Below, piece by piece: positions 43,850 through 56,381 of a DNA stretch of 64,000 nucleotides. Both the position numbers and the translations under genes were made by a program. Location: contig NC_090283.1 in assembly GCF_037392515.1 (NCBI RefSeq), forward strand, positions 24,878,249-24,942,248, written 5' to 3'. Below the pieces are notes generated by a model that ran no database searches, was not told the DNA's origin, and was given only the letters and a program-made list of their open reading frames with translations. Origin of the DNA: Haliotis asinina (taxonomy: Eukaryota > Mollusca > Gastropoda > Lepetellida > Haliotidae). Position 1 is the first letter of the stretch, and the number at the start of each line of letters is the position of its first letter.

Positions 43850-45330
43850 AAAATTGGAACTCATTTACGATAGTTTGAACTTTTCGGGAGCAAAAGAATA
43901 AATGTTCTAATGTTTCACTTTCTGAGTGGCTAAATGTGCAAAGGTTATCATCTATCCCATCAATCCCATCAATTGGGAAAGTATCCCAGAAAGTATCCCA
44001 GAAAGTATTCCAGAAAGTATCCCAGAAAGTGAAACTGAAAGTGAAGTGTACTGGAACGTCTGTGTCTTGTTGTCCTCCACACAATTTCGCATTGTATAAA
44101 ACCCTGGGACACGACACTTTCTGATATGTGTGCATCCAACTTTGAGTTCCATTTAGAGGTGAGATTTTGAGGAGAACAAATACCCTCATCTTAAGGATAA
44201 CTTACAGTCTAGTGATGCGATATTGTCTCTGAGAATCTTAAACTTAATATGAATATTTTGTTCTGTTAAACGGGTTATCTTTTGATGATTTAATCCATGT
44301 TTGGGGCATGACACTTATCAGTCTGAAATAAGAAATCAAATTATCATTTAATACGAAGTCGTATTTCAAAACATTAAGTTCTGCTAAGTGTGTCCCTAAT
44401 ATATCTAATTCCACACTGATACCATTTGATATATATTTGAAATATTATTAAGAAACAAAACTCGTGAAGGGGAGATTTCTAAATTCGTCAGTTTTCCGAA
44501 ACTGAGAAATTTGCAACTTATTATCAATAGTTAAACTTACCATCGGACATCGTGCCAAGCGCACGCATAACCCACCGTTTTGTGTCGGGCATTTAATCCA
44601 TTTCAATTCCAAGCATTTACAAAAGGCATCAACATCAACCATGCCCAAACCTCCTTCGGAATGATCTTTCATCAACATTCTTCTTTTCATTTAATCTCGT
44701 TTCTCATTCCAAATACCCTTAAACAAGTTTGAGCTTTGCGATTTAAAGAGGGTTTTGTCCGGCAATGGAAGGGCTGAAATAGATATGTAAATAGAGGGAT
44801 TATCTGTGATTTGATAATCGTTATTTGACCTTTCAATGTTACCAATATATTTTTTTCACCAGGAAAAGCATATCTGTTTTGCTTTATTAATTTGTTTCTC
44901 AAAACCCAAGGAAATCATTTGTTGCAGGTTTGTCGGAACAAATATCCCTAAAGTTTAAAAGATTCTTTTGACCATTGCAAAGGGAAATGTAGACAAAGGT
45001 TTTCATTTGAATTGATTTTTGAACCAAGCAGCCCCGGTCTTGTCACAGTTAATATTCAAAACAGACGCCATTCAACGTCATTAACACCTATACCTCTTAT
45101 CCAAGTACTGTATTATTCTTAATACATATGGATAATGATTCTGAACAATGGTAAATAGAAAACACATAGGGGCAGATAGGACTGCCTTGTCTAAAGCCTC
45201 TTTCAAGCATAAATTTGTAAATAGTCAAATATGGACCAGTCAATACAATGAACAGCATCAATACAATGAACATCGATCTACACAACTGGGAAACGATAAC
45301 ATTTGTCATCCAAGTCAGGAAGGTGACCAT
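43850..45330 (-). mobile_element. L1-type LINE relic
   Basis: In minus-strand order: LERGFRQGSPICPYVFSI (RT), LKGQITIIKSQIIPLFTYLF, EGGLGMVDVDAFCKCLELKW and SESETLEHLFFCSRKV. The order and phrases match the C-terminal half of L1/Tx1-type ORF2. Frames are broken in several places. A 12-bp repeat sits within it. Confidence 0.75.
43978..44030. repeat. 12-bp tandem repeat, four units
   Basis: GTATCCCAGAAA repeated about four times inside the L1-type relic. Confidence 0.85.
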
Positions 45331-45376
45331 CAGTTGCTGAGGACCAATTCTAACTCGGGTCTAACTCACGGGTCTC
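45225..45376 (-). mobile_element. SINE family 1 relic
   Basis: GAACATCGATCTACACAACT, GGGAAACGATAACATTTGTC and an end ATTCTAACTCGGGTC. Confidence 0.6.
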
Positions 45377-45384
45377 AATGAATT

Positions 45385-45505
45385 TCCTTGGGAGCATTAG
45401 CTCCTCAAAACCCAACAAACAAATGGGCCTGGCACCTCAGAAGCCACCAGAGAAATGGACCTGGTACCTCTGAAACTAGTGGACAAATAAACCCGAAACA
45501 TACCA
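45385..45505. repeat. ~35-bp repeat of the TTCAGGTTCATTTGTCCAC type, inverted
   Basis: AACAAATGGGCCTGGCACCT and GAAACTAGTGGACAAATAAA are the antisense of the repeat in introns of copies A and B, as expected for inverted copy C. Confidence 0.75.
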
Positions 45506-45876
45506 CGAAATATTTCCATCAAAATATGACTATTTCAATATCTTCTTTTTATGATGATTATTTGATGTATCCTGAATCTGATTTTCAATGACACCAACTT
45601 GTGGCAAAAATTTAATCAAATATTTATGTTATTTCTCTAATATTGTTAATGTTTACCTTCTTTCGACCAACATCCAAATTCCTGTTTCACCTCCATATTT
45701 TTTTGTCAGACCTTGGGAGCCGTGTATACCATCATGCAATGGTGATTTCACATTCTCCACCTCGTTATATCTCATTGCATTTGATGAATGTTCTTTGCAG
45801 TCAATGTAACACTCCGTACATTGTCCTGCCAAAGCAATGATATAAGAAACAGTCAGAACATGACATAAATACCTAC

Positions 45877-45913
45877 CTGTGAAGATCAGCACAAGGAGGA
45901 GGAAGACAGGCAT
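45877..45913 (-). CDS. Paralogue copy C, exon 1 (signal peptide)
   Basis: MPVFLLLVLIFT plus one base, donor GTAGGTA, 37 nt as in all copies. An in-frame upstream ATG at 45967 would prepend MWSSNKRYELHEVYIRRK, but the family start is the internal one. Confidence 0.75.
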
Positions 45914-45984
45914 TTTTCTCCTGATGTAGACCTCGTGAAGTTCGTATCTCTTGTTAGATGACCACATTTGACATGCTCTTGTCT

Positions 45985-46110
45985 GTCCTATATATATATG
46001 GTGGCTCCAACTTAGATCAGCAAATCACGGCCATTTTCCTTTGGTCATTTGTTCGGCCACAATGAGATTGTTGCATGGAACTGACATATTTTAGAATTGG
46101 TTGTAATAAT
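45985..46110 (-). promoter_or_regulatory. Conserved proximal promoter with TATA box, copy C
   Basis: The minus strand carries CATATATATATAGG (about 45988-46000). Upstream it has GATTTGCTGATCTAAG, ACAAATGACCAAA and CATGCAACAATCTCATT, the same order as in copies A, B and D. The TATA box is the strongest of the four. Confidence 0.7.
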
Positions 46111-46368
46111 GTAGCGGAGCTACTGGTTTATTGATGATGGTTTTACATAGAATAATCTAATCTGTGACACGCTATCGTTGTCTTAACGCGATAATGTGTT
46201 GTCGGGGCAAATTTATTAGATTCTTGTCTGACCTTGTCCTAATTCTTGAAACAGACATAAGTTGTCTGAAACCTGTTTTCGATATCTGAAAGTGAAATTC
46301 CTTAAAAGTTGAGTTTGGTGATTCTTTGTGACTTCTCATTTTCTAAGTGATTAAGTAAGTGTTTACGT

Positions 46369-46634
46369 CATGTATAACAATCAGTGAGACCCGGGTTAGA
46401 ATACTGGCCTTCAGTAATCCAGGCTTGTCGTAATCTGCAACTAACGGGATCGAGTGGTTAGGTACGCCGACTTGGTCGACACATGTCATCGGTTGCCAAC
46501 TGCATAGATCGATGCTCATGCTGTTGATCATTGGATTATCTGGTTCAGACTCGATTATTTACAGACCACATTGCAGGGGTATTGCTGTGTGCAGCGTAAA
46601 ACTAAACTCACTCACTCATATGTAACATGTATAA
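46369..46634 (+). mobile_element. SINE family 1 with 9-bp flanking repeat
   Basis: The body runs from GACCCGGGTTAGAATACTGG to GCAGCGTAAAACTAAACTCA. CATGTATAA occurs at 46369-46377 and 46626-46634, a plausible target duplication. Confidence 0.7.
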
Positions 46635-47060
46635 TGTGATCAGGCCTAGACCATATCATCTATATCTGCACTAGCATTTATACATTGTACATTGTCAAAG
46701 TACATTCAGTATATATAACATTTATAACTTGATCAGGCGTATATCCTGCCATCTGCACCTCCTAAACTAGTTTTTCATTGATGTTTATACCTTGTACATC
46801 TAATACATGTACCATGCATGGTATCTTCATACCAGCTGTATCTCTCTGTATTCATTAATGCTTAAGCTCTGTTCAGTGTACATCCAGTGTATATAACATG
46901 TACAAGGAGGTCAGGCCATCTACATCTGTATTGGAAATAACGGATATAAATCCTTTGAGTTGAGTAAATATTTTCTAGTTGGAGTGAAGCATGCTATTCA
47001 TACTTGTACTTGTATCCACTTATGTTTGTACCTTTCAAAATGTAGTGAGTACATTCATTG
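46620..47060. repeat. Diverged ~85-bp tandem repeat
   Basis: Phrases ATAACATGTACAAGG, GATCAGGC, CATCTACATCTG and TATACCTTGTACAT recur four to five times. Confidence 0.55.
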
Positions 47061-47334
47061 TGTATGACATGCAAAACAGGAGGTGGAAATATAAACAAAA
47101 ATAAAATGTTCACGTCAGAGGTTGTAGTAAAAGATGCATTTGTTAAAATATATCTATAAACAACTGTACAGCCAGAATCAGCAACTTTCCGCCATGTTCC
47201 AAAGACACTCTTGACTGTCTCTCTCAAGACTTTTGAACATTTGTGTATTCTTGCAGCAATTATGATGATCGATACATAAACCCTGATATTTCTTTGCCAT
47301 GTAATTTACATTTCATACATTTGGTTGTTCATTC

Positions 47335-47690
47335 ATCTCACAGTCATGTTGCAGCTATATGACGATGGTCAGGTATTACAATTTGACCACCTAATCAAAT
47401 GATTGATATCATGGGCATCGATCTACACAATCACCCGATCCATTAAGTTTTGGGTTAGATATTTAATGTTGGTGTTTTTTCAAAAACATACTGCATATTT
47501 ATTTTTGCTGTTGTTTCAACCCGCAGCAATAATCCAGCTATATGGCGGCGGTCATTAAGTAATAGAGCCTGGGCCTCATAATCGAATGATCAATATCATG
47601 AGCATCAATTCACACAATAACCCTATTTCATTAGTTTGGGATGAGGAATGTGACGAGTAGGTCTAGCTCGGATCACATGGCTGGGTGATG
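47335..47690 (-). mobile_element. Two eroded SINE family-1 fragments
   Basis: CAGCTATATGACGATGGTCA with GATCTACACAATCACCC at 47335-47450. AATCCAGCTATATGGCGGCG with ATTCACACAATAACCC at 47525-47680. Confidence 0.6.
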
Positions 47691-47727
47691 AAATATAAAT
47701 GATTAACTTCTGTATGTGAAAGGGGGT

Positions 47728-47885
47728 GGTGGGATAGCTCAGTGGTTAAGGCGCTCGCTCGTCACACTGAAGACCCGGGTTCGTTTACCCACATCATCAC
47801 AATGTGTGAAACCGACGCCTGGTGACCAGCCCCGCGATATTGCCTTAATATTGCTAAAAGCGGCATAAAACTAAACTCACACACC
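47728..47885 (+). mobile_element. tRNA-headed SINE (family 2), full length
   Basis: The head GTGGGATAGCTCAGTGGTTA has an A-box and GGGTTCGTTTACC a B-box. The body GAAACCGACGCCTGGTGACC leads to the shared 3' end ATATTGCTAAAAGCGGCATA and ACTCACAC. Confidence 0.8.
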
Positions 47886-47889
47886 GTAT

Positions 47890-49320
47890 GTGGTCTTGTT
47901 TGGGAATCGGGAAATTGTCCATCTGTATAGACGCCTTATAAAAATTACCCCTCAGGAACCATCAGGTAGCAGGCCCTTCATTTGAAGGCCGCATTGAATG
48001 TGGGATTCATATGACATTGATATGATTGTGCACCTTAATGTTATTGATTTTTTTACTGATTTCCCCGAACAAAACAAGTTCCAATCAGTACCTTAAATAG
48101 AATGATGTGCGCAAAAATGGCAACTGCTTGTGTTATAACATCATGGTTGAGGCCATCGGTTTGGGACCATAGCAGTTTATCTTATATAAATGTAGCTTTC
48201 TGACTGGTTCAGCGCTCTTCTAATACTTTCAATGTACCCGGCTCACAAGGAAGTAACATTTCTATGTACCCTGCTGAGAATCAAAAGTCATCTGGTACTT
48301 CGTGGCAGTATTTTTTTTTATCTCGAGTAACATTAAAGCACGTATAATGTGCGGAAATTATACAAAAACTACATAAATCTACAGGCTGATTGCCACTATA
48401 TATTAGAAATGGTTTCTTTTCCCGGAATAAGCGCATCTGAGGTTTTTGTTTGGTCCCAGGTTTTATTTTTTGTAACTATGGCCCAGAAATTATACAGAAT
48501 TTAAACATTTAATTTTTTATTTTTGTTCACTCATTACTCTCGTATTAAATGTGAGTATTAGCAGAACGATAACTCCAGATTCAAAGACAGGTGAACACTT
48601 AGGATTTATCAAGTCACCATGGGCAGCAATGAGACCCCACAGCACTAATATAAGGATTGGTTGGCAGAATTAAACTCGAACCTCAACTTATAAGTCTCGT
48701 TTAATTTTCCAATTCTACCGCTAACTTGGAAACAGTATGTATTTGTCATAAATGTCCCATAAAAAGAACATATTTTGACGTCAGTTAATTGTTAGCGACA
48801 GCTTCTTGGCGGGGAGTTTGGCGGTTACCGTGACAGCAGGTGATATTTTCTCTAGTAGTCACTTTCTGTGCTAATATGGGAACTCCTTAAACTGTCACTG
48901 GCCAATGGGATGAAAGTATTTTACACGAAGGTACATGTACAATTTAAACACATGCGAAAACCATATGGTACACATTTTATAACATTTTGGGTACCTCCTT
49001 AATCCTCGATCATGCTCAGTGTACATGTAACTGTCTAAAGTGAATGAATTTATATCCAATTAAATTGTTACAAACTCTCATTTGGTATCTGTTACTTGGA
49101 AAGCATGACAGCACCTAACACCTTCCAGATGAAAGAAACAAAGCTCTTGCATGGTGTCGAGTGAAGGAACTTAAACTTGTCTGTCATTTCTAGCAAAAAG
49201 TATGAACCTCGAAAATTGTCGTTCATATATTTATGCCATCAGATCCATCATCCAGTGAAAAACCGTATGTGATGTAAGCTATAAAAAGTATTAGAGTAAA
49301 CATCTGACAGGCACAGTGCT
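47890..49320. other. No recognised gene
   Basis: AT-rich intergenic DNA. I see no repeat, exon pair or open frame worth calling. Confidence 0.4.
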
Positions 49321-49335
49321 TTAAAAACAAAGAAT

Positions 49336-49570
49336 GAATGAATGAGTGAGTTCATATTTAACGTCACATCGCAATATTTCGGCCATATCGTGACGAGAAG
49401 AAATTTGACGATAATAAAAAAATGTGTATATCATAAAACCTGTCACCAAAGACAGTAAAACAGATAGATAATCACACTGAAACAACCATGTGAAGTTCAA
49501 GCTAACAGCACAGTTTGGGTAATACATAACATAAAATAACTGACCATAGATCGCCAAAATGAAGAATGAC
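49336..49570 (-). mobile_element. I-group LINE 3' UTR fragment
   Basis: GAATGAGTGAGTTCATATTT, GCCATATCGTGACGAGAAG, ACCTGTCACCAAAGACAGTA and ACCATAGATCGCCAAAATGA. Confidence 0.7.
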
Positions 49571-50078
49571 CACACGGAAGACTCAGTTTTACGATTAATG
49601 TTGCTTTTTCTGACATGAGTAGGTATCATGACCAGAGTTTCAATTGAAAAATCAAGCAAATATGTGTTAAGGAAGTTAAAATAATATTGAGGTTTCAATT
49701 TTCCACGTGGAGAAAGTTTATAATTGTTTTACCACACAACTAATAACAACAATATTTCTAATTAATGTGTCTGTTTCAGGTATGATAGACAGGCTGGTTC
49801 ACCATCTCCGGTTTTAGAATTAATTGTACAATCTGGATCATATATTCTGCAAGTGTCAACGCAATAAATACAATTCTGGAGTTTTTTTGTCATCAAGACT
49901 TTCCATACACCTTATCACAGGTAAATATAGAGTAAGAGCGACCTGTTTGACTTCAGTTATCTTTATCCAATTCACGACATCGGTGTCTCTGTGATGACCA
50001 GTGCCTTACAATACTGCGGGTAAAAATGTTTATGACAAACATATTCCTAGGTCTTTTTCAACCCCCCTCTCTCCCTAG

Positions 50079-50760
50079 ACTAATTTTACCCATGACAAAA
50101 CCAGACGGCACTGCTGATCTTTCCAGTGTACTGAGGCATGTGGTTCCGCTTGAACAGTCTATGACAAACCTTCAGACAACCACAAGTCAATTGAAAACAG
50201 ATCTACGGGTCACAAAGCAGTAAGATCTGGCATGTACGAAAACAGAGCTACAAGCCACAAAGACGGACTTACGGAACACCCAAACAGACATACAGACAAG
50301 CAAATCACTGCAACAGTTGGCCAGTGCTGATGTGTCGTCTCTGAAGGATGAAGTGGCAGTCAGGTTTTTTACAGCTTTAGAGAACCATGTACAGCGAGTA
50401 AATACTACACTATATTATGTCAAGACTGAAGAAGAGGCGTTCATCCAGAATAGCTCATTGTCTCTCAAAGTGATTACAGACCAGTTGTTGTTTGGGGTCA
50501 GCTAAATGGTTTTGAAAAAAAAACAAGCGCAAAAAATGTGTCGATGCAGCTGGAAAGACTTCAGAATGAAATGAACCAAACTTCTTGATGTTCACGATGT
50601 TCAACAAGCTCTTCACACGGTGACGGACAATCTACACACAGCATAAAGTAACATCACCTCCACGATATCCGTGGTTCCTCTTTGCAGCGTGACATGTCAC
50701 ATGTGCAGACACTGACCAATGGCAACATCAAGTCTCTATCACAAGTCATACAGGACGTTG
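50079..50760 (+). pseudogene. Coiled-coil exon of a C1q-type protein, decayed
   Basis: A strong acceptor (TTTTTCAACCCCCC...CCCTAG) precedes PDGTADLSSVLRHVVPLEQS and heptad-like TTTSQLKTDLRVTKQ, CTKTELQATKTDLRNTQTDI and ADVSSLKDEVAVRFFTALEN. Donor GTTG|GTAAGTG ends it. At least two in-frame stops (50221, about 50503) and a frame change interrupt the exon. The layout (coiled coil, intron, C1q) is typical of mollusc C1q-domain proteins. Confidence 0.65.
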
Positions 50761-51564
50761 GTAAGTGTGTGTTCTTTTCTTGGTTTGGTTTGTTGCTTAA
50801 CGCCTCACTCACTTGATAACTTGCGCGACAATTGATCGTGGTGAAACTGCAGAAAAGAGAGCTGTGCTGGGTGTAATTACATACAGCATCTGTAGACACA
50901 AGGACTAGAACTAATCTTCAGCAACCTAATCTTGCTCGTATGAGGGAACTAACGGTGAGAGTGGATTGTTCACGGACTGATACATATGAATACATAGAAA
51001 TAAACGTCATTGCTCAACCTATACGTTGGTTGGTTATGGCAATGCTAATGATACAATTAAAAAAAATACCAAAGGCCATCCATATAACTGATTAATGTAT
51101 GATGGAAGTCTATTACGTATGTTGCATTTCTTTTCATTTGGAGACAACTTCCAGGTACTTTTACACTGTTCTAGTTTATAGTAAAACACAATCAATGGCC
51201 GGAGTTTGTCACGACTTATCATAAAAATGTAATTTTGTTAAGCAACTGCACATGGTGATGTCATTTACCGTGCGTAAACCTCATTGCTGTTTGTTTGTTA
51301 TAGGCTCTAAGTGCATTAAAATGTGTGTTGGGTTGTTTGTTAAAGTTCACGAGAAATGTTCAGGTACAAACACAGGTAGAGATTTTGAACTCTCATATGT
51401 CTAGTAGCTTAAACAACTTCAATCTCTCACGACTCAGGAAAACATTTACAAGTTGAAATGTCCTTGACAACAATCTTTGTTCTCGTAAACTGTGCAGGGC
51501 AAGGTGAACTCTAAAATTGTTTAAGTGTCCTTTGTTCAATAAATGTTTCTTTTAATCCATATAG

Positions 51565-51962
51565 CGCCAAAGACAAGAACCGTTGCCTTCCATACAGAAA
51601 GTCCACCCGATACAGCCATCGGAACTCCACGTCTCTTTGACTTCACCGTCTACAACGTCAACTCCTTCTACGACGAGCACACAGGAAAGTTCACCGCACC
51701 CGTCTCTGGCACCTACATGTTCTACACCAATCTATCACTGAAGGTGCCCCACCCTTTCGGTGCTTACATCCACATTATGAAAACCGGATCAAATATTATC
51801 GGCTTTGGGACAGCGAAGACAGGCAGTGACCACACTGTTGTATTTTCTCTCGCCCCACTCTACAAGGGAGAACAGCTGTGGGTGGAAAAAACCCAGTCAA
51901 TGACAGTGGAAAACATTTCATCAGCGTCATACATTTCTGGGTTCTTGGTGTTGATGAATTAA
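51565..51962 (+). CDS. C1q globular domain exon
   Basis: The exon runs from acceptor CCATATAG (phase 1) to TAA and encodes 132 residues. It has VAFHTESPPD, IGTPRLFDFTVYNVNSFYDE, TGKFTAPVSGTYMFYTNLSL, AYIHIMKTG and a C-terminal YISGFLVLMN. These are the strand phrases of the C1q/TNF-like fold. In molluscs such secreted lectin-like proteins are abundant and tied to innate recognition (family knowledge). The domain itself is intact; the upstream coiled-coil exon is not, so the gene may be dead or may use another 5' exon. Confidence 0.85.
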
Positions 51963-52034
51963 GCCACTCACATTTTAGGATACATGTGCCAGACAAGGTC
52001 ACGTACACCGCAAACTTCGTTGTGTGTTGGTTGT

Positions 52035-52260
52035 TGCTTGTTGCTTGTTGTTCAACGCTGCATTAAGTTATATGACTGCAGTCAGTAATAATGGAGTATG
52101 GAGCAGAGAATCCAGCATGAGCATCGATCTAATTCGGACTGGATGACATTCATCAACCAACTCACACTGAGCCTGTCCACTCGATCTCGTTGGTCACCCC
52201 TTACGACCACGAATTTTTTCTATTGCCATATTGCTGAAGACCGTGCCAGTCCAGGACCGT
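52035..52260 (-). mobile_element. SINE family 1 relic
   Basis: GTTCAACGCTGCATTAAGTT, GAATCCAGCATGAGCATCGA, CTGGATGACATTCATCAACC and TTGGTCACCCCTTACGACCA. Confidence 0.65.
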
Positions 52261-52404
52261 GTATGTTAAGAGAAACTACGCCCTTGCCATGCTATAAAAC
52301 ATTCATTATACCACTGTCGTGTTTTAAATCAGTTCAGAAAATTGTAGTTCACATACCGCAGTTCTGTATTTTTCACTCGTACAAACAGCCCGAATACACT
52401 TTGT

Positions 52405-52530
52405 AGATCCACTGTATTATTGATACCAGTTCGAAATATGTCATTTACATGCAACAATCGCATTACGTCTCAACAAATGATCAAAACACAATGTCCGTGA
52501 TTTGCTGATGTTTGCACAGCCGAAACGACC
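52405..52530 (+). promoter_or_regulatory. Conserved proximal promoter, paralogue copy D
   Basis: CACTGTATTATTGATA, CATGCAACAATCGCATTACG, ACAAATGATCAAA, GATTTGCTGATG and TATA-like CATATATTC, nearly identical to the copy B promoter. Confidence 0.65.
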
Positions 52531-52625
52531 ATATATTCAGAAGAGATCAGAGAAGCATGTCAGAATTGCCTATCTGACAAATGATGCAGCTAGTGAATTT
52601 CGCTCAGTGTGAACAGCGGGGAAAG

Positions 52626-52662
52626 GTGTCCGTCTTCATCTTCCTTGCGCTGATCTTCACAG
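52626..52662 (+). CDS. Paralogue copy D, exon 1, family start codon changed to GTG
   Basis: The exon reads (GTG)SVFIFLALIFT plus one base, donor GTATGTG, 37 nt. The family ATG is GTG here. An upstream in-frame ATGATG at 52581 could start MMQLVNFAQCEQRGKV ahead of the same hydrophobic core, so the copy may still be translated with a longer N-terminus. Confidence 0.6.
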
Positions 52663-52974
52663 GTATGTGTTATGTCATGTTCTGACTATTGTTTGAATCA
52701 TTGCTTTGGCAGAACTTTAGAGCGATTGTTATATCAACAGTTATCAATACTTTGGTAGTTATTATATTCATGAATACAAGGTTACACTTGAAATTACACT
52801 CCACCACACGCTGTCGTGCCTGGACAGGTAGTCAACATATTACAGTGTCATCAACGGCGTACACTCAACAAATGCTGGTGTTAGCATTCAAATAATCATT
52901 CAAATAATTTCGATAAAGCAATTAAATATAATCAACAAAAATAACATGTACAGTAAGCACGGTCACGGCACCAG

Positions 52975-53240
52975 TATCCACCTATGTTCCATGTAGGTAG
53001 ATAAGGCACTGTGTTGGGCAGTCCCCTTGTTCCCTACTATGGTGCTCTATAGTCTATTTTTACTTTGTATTGTCCAGACATAGTTATCTACCTGCAAGGA
53101 TATATGTTAGCTGGGTGTTCATACACATTTTACAAAAGCATTGTGAATTTAGAAGTAGTTTTAGTCACGATATGGCTGAAATATTGTCGATGTGACTTTA
53201 AATCTTAACGCACTCACTCACCCACTTATCCAGCCACTCA
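52975..53240 (+). mobile_element. I-group LINE 3' UTR fragment in copy D intron 1
   Basis: ATGTAGGTAGATAAGGCACT through TAGTCACGATATGGCTGAAA to an ACTCACTCA tail. It is the counterpart of 21895-22172. Confidence 0.75.
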
Positions 53241-53534
53241 CTCACTCACATGTGCAGTGGTTTTGGAGGGGTCGTAAGTTAATTTCTTTCATTAGAAATG
53301 TCAATGGGAAAGGTCAAATTTTTACATGTTCCCCAAGAGGCTGCCTTTATGATCGTATTTGAACCTTGGCACATCACATGCTCACATTTGCAATGACAAT
53401 CACAAATTTACAGATTTGATGGCATCCATGGCGACACGTGTAAAGAGTTGTAATGACATAAGTAGTGTCATCACAAATCTACATTTCTAACGATACACAT
53501 TGTATATTCTCATGCATACAGATGTAACACATGA

Positions 53535-53735
53535 TATGATCATATCCGGGGTTGAAGTTTTGCCCTAATCGTTACTGTGTATCATTCCATGTCCAGGTTG
53601 GAAATTTTGTCCGAATCGTCACTGTATATCATTCCATGTTCGGGGTGGAAAGTTGGTCCGAAGCCTTACTGTATATCATTCCATGTCTTGGGTGAAGGTT
53701 TTGTCCTAATCGTTATTATATATCGTTCCATCAAT
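53535..53735. repeat. 47-bp minisatellite, four diverged units
   Basis: Four units ending TGTATATCATTCC sit directly before exon 2 of copy D. Confidence 0.85.
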
Positions 53736-53756
53736 CACCTCTCACTCTTCTTCCAG

Positions 53757-54188
53757 TCGATCAAATCCGTGGTGACATGTTTCAAACCTCAAGAACTGAA
53801 AGCGTTTCAAATCTGAGAAAGGTGGATGGGAAACCGCTTTTCAGCTCTGGTTCCCTGTTGTTTGACGTGAAGAGCTGCAGCAAAGTGAGGCTTCTGGTGA
53901 ACAGTGACGCAGGCTTGGCAATTATCGACATTTATCCAAACAAGACTTCTTACCTACAGTTCTGTCTCGATAAAGACTTTGACAGTTGCTCCGGGATGAT
54001 GTCGGCCATATCTGGTGACCTTTGTTCCCAGTACACACCACTGTGGGTCCGCATTGAATCCTATCTCCTCAATGTGGGTGAAGGCTGCGACGTTGGACAA
54101 AACACACTTCACCACATTCCTCTCATGTACGTTCCCTCAGAGTACGACATTGAAGCCTCTTCAAACCACGATGCCAGGTGGCGATTTG
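53757..54188 (+). CDS. Paralogue copy D, exon 2 (five-cysteine domain)
   Basis: The exon runs from acceptor TTCTTCCAG to donor TTTG|GTAAAT, 432 nt, phase 1 both sides, open throughout. It reads V-DQIRGDMFQTSRTESVSNL, LLFDVKSCSKVRLLVN, IIDIYPNKTSYLQFC, DSCSGM, SGDLCSQYTPLWVRI, VGEGCDVGQN and ARWRFG. It is very close to copy B over the whole exon, and unlike B it has no frameshift. Confidence 0.8.
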
Positions 54189-54949
54189 GTAAATTTCTTT
54201 TTCTCGTTTGGTTGGTTGTTTGGTGGATTGGGTGGATGGATGGATGAATCGATTGGACTGATTGATGGACAATAAATGAATAAATGAGTGAAATGAATGT
54301 AAATAACCAAACCTAACAAAAGCCAAAATTAATCAGTCACTTGTAACCAGGAACCCAGTTAAATGATGAAAGAATGAGCGTTTACCAGGTAGCCAGTTGA
54401 TTGATTAAATGTCCCTATGTATCAAGTCAAAACATAATGCGATGATCAAATGAAAAACAACCAAAAAAAAAAACAATAACTCTTCAAGGACACGATCAGT
54501 AGACTTATTTCGTAGTTATTCAACGCTCTGCTTAGCCCTAATTATGATAATTATATCACAAACTAGTTGCGTATATAACGAACACCAACACCCCACAACA
54601 GAGTAAAGAAATCAGGCTTATTAACCTGGCAAATGTTCTAATACACATGGGTTGCAGATGATGAGCAAGTGTAATGCTAGCTCCAAAAGAAAAATAGACC
54701 AGGGTAAAATTCCATATTAGAATCTTGGCATAATACAAATGGTCCACGTGATGACCAAATGAAAAGATCAATTGATCAGTACGCTTATTTCGTTTCTTGT
54801 TTGACACTACACTAGACCTTATTTATGATACAAAACTCGGGGAGACAACCCGTGTATAACATCATGAACATCGAACCCAAAGTCACTGTAATAATTAAAA
54901 TCATTATACTAATAATATACCTCAGAGGAATTTCACACAGATTTTAGAG

Positions 54950-56150
54950 ACAAATCATCTCAAGATAGAAACAAAAGACGGAATAGAAAAACAGTTTCTT
55001 GTAGTGACTGAAACTAGAAGAAATATTTCCTGGATAGAGCTGTGCCTAAAAATAAGATCGTCAGGGAACCCAATGTCTAAAAGGCAAAAGACAATTTGAA
55101 GGAAATTAAAACTACAAAACAAGACAACGAAAGCTGAAGGTACTTCTCCAAATTGTCGATTAACTTTGGGCAGAATTAAAGGTTTGGACTGAATGAAATG
55201 AAAAGAGGGAACATAAAACCAAATATATAAAAGAAATGAACTAGAAATAATGAAAAGTAGTTTTACAGGCAATTCAAAACAAAGGGTGATGGTGAACATG
55301 ATAGGTGACATCCCATGGATGCCAATGAAAGGTTCTGGAAACAGCGATGATCTGTATGCTTCGACTGTAACCTTGAGGCACCGTGGGTCAGCGATTACAA
55401 TCATACATTGCATGAGAAAATAACCTGGTCGTTTGTCTATTACATCTCACCACCTGAAAAGGGTTGTCAAAAAGTCAAAATCTAATTCTGCACCAGGGTG
55501 TGATGGTATCCGAAATCGGTATTGGAAGCTGTTTCCCTGTGTCCAAACATCATTACTTCACTGTTGCAACTCTCTTGTGGACATAGGTGGTGTTCCTCCG
55601 TGTTTCTCGAAAGATTGCTCAATACACCTTCCCCAAAAAGGAGACTTGACTGATCCCTAGAACTTCCGCCCTATCATGTTTGAATACTCAGTATAAAACA
55701 TTCACAGGGTGTCTGACAAACCTCAGGTCATCTCACTGCTCTTCTAATGACATAATTGATAAAGAACAAAAGAGAACACGGAAGGGATGTTGGGGGATGT
55801 AAGGATCATAAACGATGTTGAAAGAAGCTAAAACATATCACCGCAACCTCTCAATGTGCTCAAGTCTATAATGAGTTACTGGTCGACTCAACTTGAGATG
55901 TACTCGTTTGGGCAGGTGCACAGTTCGGAATCCATTTCAGTCATACGGGGAATATGTCAGGGAGATTCCTTCAACCCTTTGCTGTTCGGCTTGTCTATAA
56001 ATGTTTTGAGCTTTCAGCATGGAACCCTCTTACTCATCTTCTGTACATGGATGACATCGAGCAAATATCTTTAAATGTAGAAAACAATTTTGGCCAATAC
56101 AATGTACAAATGGGCTATTTAGGGCCAACAACCGAAGGCAGATCACCATA
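54950..56150 (+). mobile_element. R2-type LINE relic in copy D intron 2
   Basis: It contains RT phrases NSAPGCDGIRNRYWKLFP, IHLPQKGDLTDP, SVIRGICQGDSFNPLLFG and THLLYMDDIEQISL in several frames, in RT order. The QGDS-PLLF and HLLYMDD pattern suggests the R2/R4/NeSL side of the LINE tree. It ends near TGGGCTATTTAGGGCC, followed by an I-group 3' UTR scrap (CAACCGAAGGCAGATCACCA). Confidence 0.7.
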
Positions 56151-56213
56151 CTAGGGTCCAAGGACAGTAAACCTGATCTTGTCCTTTTCGATAAAGTCAA
56201 TAAATGCATTTAC

Positions 56214-56332
<119 letters not shown>

Positions 56333-56381
56333 TTCATATAACTTAGCACACTTTGTAATTCAATATGATGTCGGACGACAG

